Below are positions 32,193 to 39,988 of a stretch of 64,000 nt of DNA, piece by piece. Numbering within the stretch: position 1 is the stretch's first letter; every line of letters starts with the position of its first letter. This DNA comes from Microbacteriaceae bacterium VKM Ac-2855 (GTDB taxonomy: Bacteria; Actinomycetota; Actinomycetes; Actinomycetales; Microbacteriaceae). The notes under the pieces are model-generated. The model was not told the origin of the DNA and did not search any database. It was given only the letters and a program-made list of their open reading frames with translations. The position numbers were made by a program, and so were the translations under genes. The stretch is taken from the NCBI GenBank assembly GCA_013204985.1, contig JABMLG010000004.1, positions 124,001-188,000 on the forward strand, given 5' to 3'.

Positions 32193-33974
32193 TCAGCCCG
32201 CGTTGTGCTCCTGCAGCCACATCTCGAGCAGGGCGAGCTGCCAGAGCGCGTTCGAGCCGAGGTTGGTGCGCGTCTCGTTCGGCGCGGCGAGCATCCGCTC
32301 GACCGTGGCGGGGTCGAACAGGCCGCGCGCGCGGGCGGCCGGGTCGGTCAGCGCATCCGTGACCCGCTGCAGGTACGGCCCCTCGAGTTGCCGGATCGCG
32401 GGCACCGGGAAGTAGCCCTTGCTGCGGTCGATGACCTCATCCGGCACGATGCCGCGCGCGGCGCGCTTCAGCACGCCCTTGCCGCCGTCGGCGAGCTTCA
32501 GCTCGGGTGGGATGCGCCCCGCCAGCTCCACGAACTCGTGATCGAGGAAGGGCACGCGCGCCTCCAACCCCCACGCCATCGTCATGTTGTCGACACGCTT
32601 CACCGGGTCGTCGACGAGGTTGATCGTGGTGTCCTGCCGCAGCGCCGCATCGACCGAGGTGTCGGCCCCCGGCACCGCGAACTGCGCCGCGATGTAGTCG
32701 GTCGCGACATCGCGACCGAGCCACGACGGGGCCATCAACCGCGACAGCTCGTCGTAGCGGCGGTCGAAGAACACGGATGCGTAGGCCTCGGCCGCGTCGC
32801 CGCGCGGCACGGATGCCAGCGGCGGATACCAGTCGTACCCGCCGAGCACCTCATCCGCACCCTGCCCCGACTGCACCACCTTCACGTGCTGCGAAACGTC
32901 TTCGCTGAGCAGGTAGAACGCGACGCAATCGTGCGAGACCATCGGCTCGCTCATCGCCCGGATCGCTCCGTCGATGCCGGGCAGCAGCCGCGAAGAGTCG
33001 ATCTTGATGCGGTGGTGGTCGGTGCCGAACCGTTGCGCGACCAGCGTCGAGTACTCGAACTCGTCGCCGGATTCACCGCCCGCCGAGTCGAAGCCGATCG
33101 AGAAGGTCGCGAGATCCTTCTGCCCCATCTCGGCCAGCAGGGCCACGACAAGGCTCGAGTCGATGCCGCCCGAGAGCAGCACGCCCACGGGAACATCGGC
33201 CACCATCCGTCGCTCGACCGCGGTGCGGAAGGAGGCGATCAACGCATCCTCCCAGTCGCGGGCCGACCAGTCGGCACGCGTGGCGTCGCGGCTGAACTCC
33301 GGCGTCCAGTACACGTGCTCGTGCCGCGAACCGTCGGGTTCGTACACCCGCACCGTCGCGGGCGGCAGCTTCTTCACGCCGTTCAGGATGGTGCGCGGAG
33401 CCGGCACCACCGAGTGGAACGACATGTAGAACATCAGGGCTTCGCGGTCGATCGAGGTGTCGGTGCCGCCCCCGTCGAGCAGCGCCTGCACCGTTGAGGC
33501 GAAGCGGATGCGGTCGCCCGACTCATCGAGGTACAGCGGCTTGATGCCCAGCCGGTCGCGGCCCATCACGATGCGGCCCGAGACGTGCTCGACGATCACG
33601 AAGGCGAACATCCCGAGGAAATGGTCGACGCAGTCGGTGCCCCACTCGGCGTAGGCCTTACCGATCACCTCGGTGTCGGAGTGCGAGAAGAAGGTGTGGC
33701 CCTTCGCGATCAGCTCGTCGCGCAGCTGCTCGTAGTTGTAGATGCAGCCGTTGAACACCACCGAGAGCCCGGCCGCGGAATCGACCATCGGCTGCCCGCC
33801 GGCGGCCGACAGATCGATGATCGACAGGCGGCGGTGGCCGAGGGCGACCGGTCCGCGTGCCCAGATGCCGTCACCATCAGGGCCGCGATGCGTCATGCAC
33901 TGCGTCATCCGGTCGACGGCGCCGACATCGGCCGTGCGCCCGTCGAGGCGGATCTCTCCGGCCAGTCCGCACAT
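32193..33974 (-). CDS. asnB: Asparagine synthetase-like glutamine amidotransferase
   Basis: 593 residues. Class II glutaminase domain with nucleophile Cys2 (MCGLAGEIRL), RGPDGDG, NGCIYNYEQLR and SHSDTEV. The C-terminal synthetase domain has the PPi loop LLSGGIDSSLV and a late DHEFVELAGRIPPELK. It transfers glutamine-derived NH3 to an adenylated carboxylate. Length and neighbours resemble amidotransferases that amidate small peptides (for example N-acetylglutaminylglutamine amide) more than free Asp enzymes. GGAGG lies 6 nt before the ATG. Second gene of a two-gene operon with the ligase fusion 16 nt upstream. Confidence 0.9.
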   Translation of the reverse strand: MCGLAGEIRLDGRTADVGAVDRMTQCMTHRGPDGDGIWARGPVALGHRRLSIIDLSAAGGQPMVDSAAGLSVVFNGCIYNYEQLRDELIAKGHTFFSHSDTEVIGKAYAEWGTDCVDHFLGMFAFVIVEHVSGRIVMGRDRLGIKPLYLDESGDRIRFASTVQALLDGGGTDTSIDREALMFYMSFHSVVPAPRTILNGVKKLPPATVRVYEPDGSRHEHVYWTPEFSRDATRADWSARDWEDALIASFRTAVERRMVADVPVGVLLSGGIDSSLVVALLAEMGQKDLATFSIGFDSAGGESGDEFEYSTLVAQRFGTDHHRIKIDSSRLLPGIDGAIRAMSEPMVSHDCVAFYLLSEDVSQHVKVVQSGQGADEVLGGYDWYPPLASVPRGDAAEAYASVFFDRRYDELSRLMAPSWLGRDVATDYIAAQFAVPGADTSVDAALRQDTTINLVDDPVKRVDNMTMAWGLEARVPFLDHEFVELAGRIPPELKLADGGKGVLKRAARGIVPDEVIDRSKGYFPVPAIRQLEGPYLQRVTDALTDPAARARGLFDPATVERMLAAPNETRTNLGSNALWQLALLEMWLQEHNAG

Positions 33975-34003
33975 CAGTTGCCTCCGCGCATCAGTTGCCT
34001 CCG
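33972..34003. repeat. 15-bp direct repeat spanning the ligase stop and the asnB start
   Basis: CATCAGTTGCCTCCG occurs at 33972-33986 and 33989-34003. On the coding (minus) strand one copy holds the stop of the ligase gene, the other supplies both the Shine-Dalgarno and the ATG of asnB. Confidence 0.85.
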
Positions 34004-36516
34004 ATGATCCAGGTGTCTTTCGCGCCGCCGCCCTGCGAGGAGTTCACGACCATGCTGCCCTCGGCCGCGACGCGGGTGAGGGCCAGGTCGGCGAGCTCGA
34101 CGTCGTCGGGGCCGGTGCCCGTGACGAACACGAAGGCGCGCAGGTCGACGTGCCGCGGCTGCAGCTGCGTGCCCGAGAAGGTGGGCAGCGACGAGAGCGT
34201 GACGACCTCCTGCGCGACCCAGCCCGACGGATCCGCTGCGATCTCAGCGCGCCGCTCGGCGACCGTCGCAGCCGCCGCGGACGGACCGATCAACACACCG
34301 CGCCCGCCGAATCCGTCGACCGGTTTGGTCACCAGCTCGCCGACACGTTCGAGCACGATGCGCCGCTCGGCCTCGTCGCCGGGCCGGTAGGTGGGCACCG
34401 CCTCCAGCAGCGGACGCTCGTCGAGGTAGTAGCCGATCAGCTCGGGCACGTTGCAGTACATCGCCTTGTCGTCGGCGAGGCCGTTGCCGGGCGCGTTCAC
34501 CAGCGCCACCGCCCCCGCTTCGGCGACGCCGAGGATCTCGGCGCCGAGCGGATGCCCGTCCGCCGCCACGATGTCGGCCAGCTCGCCATCGAGTCGCAGG
34601 TAGAGCGCGTCGATGGCCGAGTCGCCCGCGAAGACGCGGCCGGCCCGCACGCGCAGATCCCCGGCGGTGACCAGCAGCAGCCCCGCACCCTCGGCGAGGC
34701 GACGGTGCTCGTACCAGGCCGAGCTATCGGATCCGCTGGAGAAGAGTGCCAGCACCGGCGCCGCGATACCCGGCGTACCCGCTGCCGCCGAGATGAGGGT
34801 GCGCCGCAGGGCACCGAAGGCGGTGTGCGGATCGCGCAGGGTGGTTGGACGCGGAAGGTCGGGTACGACCTCGTCGAGCAGTTCGCGGATGCCCATCGCG
34901 TAGGCGAGGCCGCTGGGGTTGCGCACGTTGTCCTCGAGCACCCGCCAGCCGCCGAACTCGTTGCGCACGAGGTCGAAGCCCATGATCGGCGCTCGCACGG
35001 CGCCACGCGGAAGGCGCGTCGCCTCGTCGCGCCAGCCGGCGGAGCCGCGAAGCGGGGGCAGGATGCCGTCGGCGACCACGCGCGCCTCGCCGTAAGCATC
35101 GCGGAGGAACGACTCGATCGCCCGCGCCCGTTGGCCCAGGCCCGCGGCCAGTTCGGTCCACTCGTGCGACTGCAGCACCCGCGGCATCAGGTCGACCGGG
35201 AAAGGTCGATCCTCGCCGTCCACCCGGAAGCTGAACCCGGCGGCGGCGACCCGCTCGTCGCGAGCGCTGTTGCGCTGGGCGAGACCGGCATCGCCGAGCT
35301 CGCGGAAGTGGTCGACGAGAGGCGCGTAGGCGCTGCGCGGTCGGCCGCCCGAGCCGACGGCCTCGTCACCCGCGCGAACGCGGTAGCTGCGCAGGCTCGG
35401 TTCGGCGAGAGGCGGGCCGGATGCGGGCCCGTGCGTTTCGGCGACGACCGCGTCGACCACGGCGTCGAGCGTGCCGAGCTCGGCGTAGACGGCGCGCTGG
35501 CGGTCGGCGGAATTGCCGCGGGCGAGGGCGATCTCGGCCAACTCGCGCACCTGCTCGAGGTCGCCGAGCTCGTCGAGCGCGGGCTGCAACCGCGCGATCA
35601 TGCTGCGCAGGGCCTCGGCGGCCGGCACCGGTCGCGGATGCGCGGTGTGATCGAGCAGTTCGCCCGCCAGGCCGCCGCGCGCGGCCTGCCACATCGCGGC
35701 GCGATGGATGGGCGGCGGAGTCTGTCGGAAGGGCCGACCGGCCTCGATGTCGAGTTCGGCCGCGCGGACCAGCCCGCGGAAGAGACCGGCGATCAGCACC
35801 GCGTCGTCGACGATCGGCGTGGCGTCGCAGACGCGCAGCTCGAGTGTCGGCGCGTGCGACGACGGCCGTACGTCGAAATAGGCCATCTTCGAGTCGGCGA
35901 TCACGCCGGTGGCGATGAGGTCTTCGAGAAGCCGGTCGTACTCGGCGGCCGAGGCGAGCGGACCGGTGGCGCCGGCGCTCGGCCAGCGCTGCCAGATGAT
36001 CGTGCGGATGCTCGCGTAGCCGGTGTCCTGGCCGTTGAGGTACGGGCTCGAGGCGCTGAGCGAGAGCAGCACCGGCAGGTCGCGGGCGATGCGCTGCGCG
36101 ATCTGCACCGCCAGCTCGCGGTCGGAGACGCCGACGTGGATCTGCGTGCCGCAGATCAGCTGCTCATCGACGAGCATCCGGTACTGCTCCTGCATCCGGC
36201 CGTAGCGACCCGTGCTGGTGAGCTCGAAGTCGGAGTAGTCGGAGCGCGGGGCCGTGCCGACGGCGGCGATGCCGATGCCGTCGGGGGCGGCCGCCTCGAT
36301 CACCGCCTGCCGCAGCCGGACCAGTTCGGTGCGCAGCCCGTCGAGCGTGTCGACGACCGGGGTGTTGGTCTCGACGGTAGTGCGCTGCAGCTCGGCCGAG
36401 AAGAACTCCTTCGGCAGCCTCGCGAGCACCTGCGGCGCATGCGCCGACAGCTGCTTCGTCTTCAGATCGATGAGATGGAGCTCTTCTTCCGCGCCGAGCG
36501 TCAGTTCTGCGGCCAT
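33991..36516 (-). CDS. GCS2-type carboxylate-amine ligase fused to circularly permuted ATP-grasp
   Basis: 841 residues. Residues 1-370 are a glutamate-cysteine ligase family 2 (YbdK-like) domain: LGAEEELHLIDL, VETNTPVVDT, ICGTQIHVGVSD, LELRVCDATPIVDD. Residues about 390-841 are a circularly permuted type 2 ATP-grasp ligase: MGFDLVRNEFGGWRVLEDNVRNPSGLAYAMG, NAPGNGLADDKAMY, VTKPVDGFGGRGVLIG, HVDLRAFV and the C-terminal SSQGGGAKDTWI. Both halves form amide bonds from a carboxylate and an amine with ATP. It precedes asnB by 16 nt. The product is unknown; an amidated peptide or amino-acid conjugate is likely. Transcript probably leaderless. Confidence 0.9.
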   Translation of the reverse strand: MAAELTLGAEEELHLIDLKTKQLSAHAPQVLARLPKEFFSAELQRTTVETNTPVVDTLDGLRTELVRLRQAVIEAAAPDGIGIAAVGTAPRSDYSDFELTSTGRYGRMQEQYRMLVDEQLICGTQIHVGVSDRELAVQIAQRIARDLPVLLSLSASSPYLNGQDTGYASIRTIIWQRWPSAGATGPLASAAEYDRLLEDLIATGVIADSKMAYFDVRPSSHAPTLELRVCDATPIVDDAVLIAGLFRGLVRAAELDIEAGRPFRQTPPPIHRAAMWQAARGGLAGELLDHTAHPRPVPAAEALRSMIARLQPALDELGDLEQVRELAEIALARGNSADRQRAVYAELGTLDAVVDAVVAETHGPASGPPLAEPSLRSYRVRAGDEAVGSGGRPRSAYAPLVDHFRELGDAGLAQRNSARDERVAAAGFSFRVDGEDRPFPVDLMPRVLQSHEWTELAAGLGQRARAIESFLRDAYGEARVVADGILPPLRGSAGWRDEATRLPRGAVRAPIMGFDLVRNEFGGWRVLEDNVRNPSGLAYAMGIRELLDEVVPDLPRPTTLRDPHTAFGALRRTLISAAAGTPGIAAPVLALFSSGSDSSAWYEHRRLAEGAGLLLVTAGDLRVRAGRVFAGDSAIDALYLRLDGELADIVAADGHPLGAEILGVAEAGAVALVNAPGNGLADDKAMYCNVPELIGYYLDERPLLEAVPTYRPGDEAERRIVLERVGELVTKPVDGFGGRGVLIGPSAAAATVAERRAEIAADPSGWVAQEVVTLSSLPTFSGTQLQPRHVDLRAFVFVTGTGPDDVELADLALTRVAAEGSMVVNSSQGGGAKDTWIIGGN

Positions 36517-36522
36517 TCGACC

Positions 36523-36528
36523 ACCGTA
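36523..36528 (-). promoter_or_regulatory. -10 hexamer for the ligase-asnB operon
   Basis: TACGGT on the minus strand, 6 nt before the ATG; leaderless arrangement. The rest of 36517-36679 shows nothing else. Confidence 0.5.
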
Positions 36529-36679
36529 CGTCGTATAACCGTTCGCCGCTCGTGTCTGAGAAGTCGGGTTGTGGGGGTCGCAGGGTCGGGCGTCGGTGGT
36601 CTACGCGCGCGCGAGCGCTTGAGCGGGTATCGGTCTCGAGTGCGAACGGGGGCCAGGACCGCCTGCCGCTCCGCGCGGC

Positions 36680-37126
36680 TCAGTGCAGTGCGCGGACGGT
36701 GTCGCGGCTACGGGCGAGGATTCCGCGCAGCACCGCGATGTCGATGTCGGCGAGCCGCTTGAGGTAGAGGCAGCCCTTTCCCACCGAGTGCGGCCCGAGC
36801 CGATCGAGCTCGACCTCGTGGGCGGCGACGCCGTCCGCCAGGTAGAGGGAGAGCGTGGTTCCGCGAGAGGCGAAGCTCAGCAGCGGCGCGTCACCCTCGC
36901 GTCCGCTGGCGTAACGGTAGTGGTAGCTGCCGAACCCGATGATGCTCGGCCCCCAGAGCACCGGTGCTTCGCCGGAGATCGCCGACATCTCGGCGATGAG
37001 GATGCGGCACTCGGCCTGGCGCGCGAGGGGGAGGCCGGCGAGGTGGAGCTCGACGTCGGCCGCCGTCGGTACGGTCTTCGGGGTGGTCTTCGGGGTGTTC
37101 TTCGGGGTGTTCGAGCCGGGTGCCAT
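36680..37126 (-). CDS. DUF1801 domain protein
   Basis: 148 residues. A short Lys/Thr/Pro tail (NTPKNTPKTTPKTVPT) encoded by a 12-bp tandem repeat precedes a DUF1801 (YdhG-like) domain: WGPSIIGFGSYHYRYASGREGD, FASRGTTLSLYL, HSVGKGCLYLKRLADID. The family function is unknown. A GAGAAT hexamer 6 nt before the ATG suggests a leaderless start. Confidence 0.85.
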   Translation of the reverse strand: MAPGSNTPKNTPKTTPKTVPTAADVELHLAGLPLARQAECRILIAEMSAISGEAPVLWGPSIIGFGSYHYRYASGREGDAPLLSFASRGTTLSLYLADGVAAHEVELDRLGPHSVGKGCLYLKRLADIDIAVLRGILARSRDTVRALH

Positions 37127-37303
37127 GCGGCCATTCTCACGCCCTCCGCGGGGTGCGACGACTCGCCCGGTCCGGGCGGTGCCCCACAGACGGGATCACC
37201 AGTCGGTCAGGCTGCGGATGCCAGGATGGATGCACACGAGGCGCGTCGATCGCGTTCGTTGGTCCTGAACCGAGCGATGGCCGAACCGAGCGATGGAGAG
37301 TCC

Positions 37304-38233
37304 GTGGACACCGAGATCACCCTTGTGGAGGCGGCGCTGAGCGCGGTCGCCGAGAGCGCTCGCCGGGCCGTCGGCGCGACACTGGCCGCCTACACCGAGG
37401 ACGGCGCCTGGGGCCGCCTCCTGCCTGTCGAGGCCGCTCAGGTCGCCGACCCGACTGGGGCGCGACTCCCCCTTCTCGCCTTGACCACCGAGCTCGACGG
37501 CATCGGCCGACCGTTCGCCGAGATCCTCGGTCGCAGCGGTGCCCGCTCGGCCGCGGAACTGCTCGGCATGTGCGAGGCGTGGCAAAGCGGTGTCGTCTTC
37601 GAGGGCGACGACGCCGACCGTGCCGTCGAGGCCGGTTCGCGCCTGCTGCGCGCGCTCGGCGACCACGAGGGAGCTGCGCGAGTCGCGTCACTGGGCCTGG
37701 AGGAGGCGAGCCCGGATGCGGCGGCGGACGAGAGCGTGCCGCAGGTCGTCACGACGGGCGGCGCTTCCGATGTGGTCCCGGCCGCCGATAGCGACTCCGA
37801 CGCCGACGCGACTCTTCCGACCTCGACCGACGTGCGGCTGGGTGACTTCGCGATTCCGCAGGATTCGAATCCCTTCTACTCCTCCGAATCGTTCGTCGAG
37901 CGGATGACCCGCGGCACGGCCGACTTGTTCGGAGCCCGCTCCGACGATCCCGAGCCGGCCGCGGACCCGGAACCGGCTGTCGTCGTCGAAGCCGAGCCGG
38001 CCGCTGCACCCGAGCCTCCCGCGGCGGCGGCGCGCGTGTCTGAGCCGGAACCTCCCGGAGCGATGGCCGCGTTCTTCGCCGCGGCATCGTCGCCCGGTTC
38101 GACTCCTGCGAGCACGGCCTACGCCGCATCCGAACGGCTCCGCGAAGCCCGGGAGGCGGCGACGGAAGCGGAGCGGGTCGCTGCGGAGCGGGCGGCCGCA
38201 GCCGATCCCGACAGCGCCGACCGCCCCGCCTGA
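37304..38233 (+). CDS. Hypothetical protein, disordered acidic C-terminal half
   Basis: 309 residues from the GTG at 37304, which has GGAGAG 3-4 nt upstream; an ATG at 37277 would add nine. Residues 1-120 look folded and helical (EITLVEAALSAVAESARRAVGATLAAY...DHEGAARVASLGLE). From about 125 on it is Ala/Pro/Glu/Asp-rich with EPAADPEPAVVVEAEPAAAPEPP repeats. It ends in a charged Ala-rich helix (SERLREAREAATEAERVAAERAAAA) that may form a coiled coil. No family recognised. Confidence 0.7.
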   Translation: MDTEITLVEAALSAVAESARRAVGATLAAYTEDGAWGRLLPVEAAQVADPTGARLPLLALTTELDGIGRPFAEILGRSGARSAAELLGMCEAWQSGVVFEGDDADRAVEAGSRLLRALGDHEGAARVASLGLEEASPDAAADESVPQVVTTGGASDVVPAADSDSDADATLPTSTDVRLGDFAIPQDSNPFYSSESFVERMTRGTADLFGARSDDPEPAADPEPAVVVEAEPAAAPEPPAAAARVSEPEPPGAMAAFFAAASSPGSTPASTAYAASERLREAREAATEAERVAAERAAAADPDSADRPA

Positions 38234-38237
38234 CCCG

Positions 38238-39359
38238 TCAGCCGATCAGCTCGAGCACCGGACCCTCGTGCACGGCTCGGTAGATCGTGTCGCGGATCAC
38301 GTTCGCCTGCGCATCCGTCAGCGTGCGTTCGATCGGGCGCAGGGTGATCCGCAGCAGCACGTTCTGCTGATCAGCACGGATGCGCAACCGCTCCCGAGCC
38401 GGGGCGGGGAGCGCCGCCGCGGGGGTCGCCGCGAGCACGCGGACCGATTCGATGTCGTCGGCGCTCTCACCGAGAGCTCGGCGCACCTGGTCTCCGAGCG
38501 TCTCCGCATCGGCTTCGGGCCCGACGACGATCGAGAGGTCGCGTCGGATCGACGGCAGGCTCGAGACCGGCCGCCACGGCTCGAGGTCGAGCATCTGCGT
38601 GGCGATGCGCGGCTCCGTCGCGCGCAGCAACCGGATGTCGGGCACGCCTTTGCGCAGCATCAGAGCGCGGTCGAGTCCAAGGCCGAGCGCCAGCCCCGAC
38701 CAACGTTCCGGGCTGAGCCCCGCTGCGCGGAGCACACCCGGGGCGACGAGGCCGCACTCGGCGAGTTCCAGCCACTCACCGTGCATCCGCACGTCGAGCT
38801 GGTAGCCGCCGACGGTGTACGGATGCACGGCGGGCACCGCGCGCCACGCGGCACCGGGCTGTACCGCGTCCACGACCGCGGCCATCGCTTCGCGCAGCTC
38901 GGCATCGGCGAGCGCTGCATCGCCGAGCGGACGGTCGGAACTCAGCCGCCAGACGTCGAGCTGGTGCGGCTCGCCGACGTGGGTGCGATCGATGGCGTCG
39001 CGGCGGTACACCAGGCCCGGGGCGAGCAGCACGCGATCGTCGTCCGCCCGCAGCATTCGCATCCGTGGAGGCATGGCGGCCGAGGTGTGGCTGCGCAGCA
39101 TCACGGTGGATGAGAGGTAGCGGGAGTATCGACGGTCTCGGGTGACGGCAGCCGCGTCGAAGCCGAGCGCGTCGTAGTTGTCGGCGACGGCGACGAGCGG
39201 CCCGTCGCGCACGATCTCGACGGGTCGCGGCCACAGCGCGGCGAGCGCCGCGGTGATCTCGTCTACCACCAGTTGCATGGCGTGCGGGCCGTGCGCCGGA
39301 TCGCTGAGATCACGCAGGGTGAGCGCGGCCGACAGTTCGGCGGGGGTGAGGGTGGGCAT
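38238..39359 (-). CDS. Single-chain phenylalanyl-tRNA synthetase-like protein
   Basis: 373 residues in the layout of the monomeric mitochondrial-type PheRS. The class II catalytic core (about 60-275) shows HTSAAMPPRM, GLVYRRDAIDRTHVGEPHQLDVWRL (motif 2 region) and GLALGLGLDRALMLRKGVPDIRLL (motif 3). A C-terminal ferredoxin-fold anticodon-binding domain follows (about 285-373, LPSIRRDLSIVV...RITLRPIERTLTDAQANVIRDTIYRAV). It has no coiled-coil N-terminus and no PheT gene beside it, so it is a paralogue, not PheST. AAGGA lies about 6 nt before the ATG. A leader ORF and alternative stems lie upstream. Confidence 0.85.
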   Translation of the reverse strand: MPTLTPAELSAALTLRDLSDPAHGPHAMQLVVDEITAALAALWPRPVEIVRDGPLVAVADNYDALGFDAAAVTRDRRYSRYLSSTVMLRSHTSAAMPPRMRMLRADDDRVLLAPGLVYRRDAIDRTHVGEPHQLDVWRLSSDRPLGDAALADAELREAMAAVVDAVQPGAAWRAVPAVHPYTVGGYQLDVRMHGEWLELAECGLVAPGVLRAAGLSPERWSGLALGLGLDRALMLRKGVPDIRLLRATEPRIATQMLDLEPWRPVSSLPSIRRDLSIVVGPEADAETLGDQVRRALGESADDIESVRVLAATPAAALPAPARERLRIRADQQNVLLRITLRPIERTLTDAQANVIRDTIYRAVHEGPVLELIG

Positions 39360-39370
39360 GATGAGTCCTT

Positions 39371-39476
39371 CGGTCGGATGCGGTGAGGAATCTCTCCCCC
39401 GACCGAGCCGACGCGAGCGGACTAGTGCGCAATCAGGCGCGCGGCGAAGCCCTCGCGACCGGGAACCGGTCGGGGG
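39371..39476 (-). promoter_or_regulatory. Attenuator-like leader with mutually exclusive stems
   Basis: On the minus-strand RNA, segment 1 (CCCCCGACCG, 39476-39467) can pair with segment 2 (CGGTCG region, 39462-39456) or perfectly over 10 bp with segment 3 (CGGTCGGGGG, 39405-39396). Segment 3 can instead pair with segment 4 (CCGACCG, 39377-39371), which abuts the AAGGA ribosome site. Segments 1 and 2 lie inside the leader ORF. There is no T-tract, so control would be translational or Rho-linked. Confidence 0.5.
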
Positions 39477-39502
39477 CGCGGAAATCGCTGCGTGGCCTGC
39501 AT
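39422..39502 (-). CDS. Leader peptide upstream of the PheRS-like gene
   Basis: 26 codons, ATG to TAG, ending 62 nt before the PheRS-like ATG. The peptide begins MQATQRFPRPRPVP and ends FAARLIAH. It has two Phe codons (7 = TTT, 19 = TTC) and an Arg/Pro-rich start, with codons rare in this genome (TTT, CGA twice, GTT, ATT). Its codons contain two of the alternative-stem segments, as in amino-acid attenuators. No strong Shine-Dalgarno. Assignment is from architecture only. Confidence 0.5.
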   Translation of the reverse strand: MQATQRFPRPRPVPGREGFAARLIAH

Positions 39503-39657
39503 GACTTCAGGGTAGGCGCATCGCGGCTCTCGGCGCCAGCCACTGCCGATCATCGATCGCCGTTCGTCCGCCGGCGCACATCCGCCGCCGCACATCAGCC
39601 GCCGTTCATCCGCGCGGGGACTCCCTCTCCGGGCCGTCCCCGCTCGGATGCGGGGGC

Positions 39658-39825
39658 TCAGTCGGCAGGGCCACCGGATGCGGTGTCGGCCTCGTCCGGG
39701 TCCGCTGCCGCCTCTTCGTCCTCTTCCGGGTTGAAGTGCGAGGCGCCCCCGACGCCCACGGCCAGGCCGTCCTCCGAGTCAGGGATCGTGTTCTCGCTGC
39801 CGACGCCGTCGTTCTTCTCGCTCAT
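39658..39825 (-). CDS. Small acidic hypothetical protein
   Basis: 55 residues with AAGGAG 7 nt before the ATG, a strong ribosome site. It begins MSEKNDGVGSENTIPDSEDG and ends in an Asp/Glu/Ala-rich tail (NPEEDEEAAADPDEADTASG); no Cys and probably disordered. No family recognised, but the good start signal and codon pattern support a real gene. The 39503-39657 stretch next to it has only short CGCACATCNGCCGCC-like repeats. Confidence 0.65.
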   Translation of the reverse strand: MSEKNDGVGSENTIPDSEDGLAVGVGGASHFNPEEDEEAAADPDEADTASGGPAD

Positions 39826-39988
39826 CGTTCACTCCTTCGTGCTGCGGGCGCCTGATCGACGCCTGGTTCAACCGTAGGCACCGCCGGTTGACAGCCCGCA
39901 GGGGGTGCGCCGTGGCCGCGCGAATGCTAGTGAATGCGCCGCCTGGAGGTCGTAGGCTGCCAGAGGTCGCACCGTCGGAAGGAAGCGC

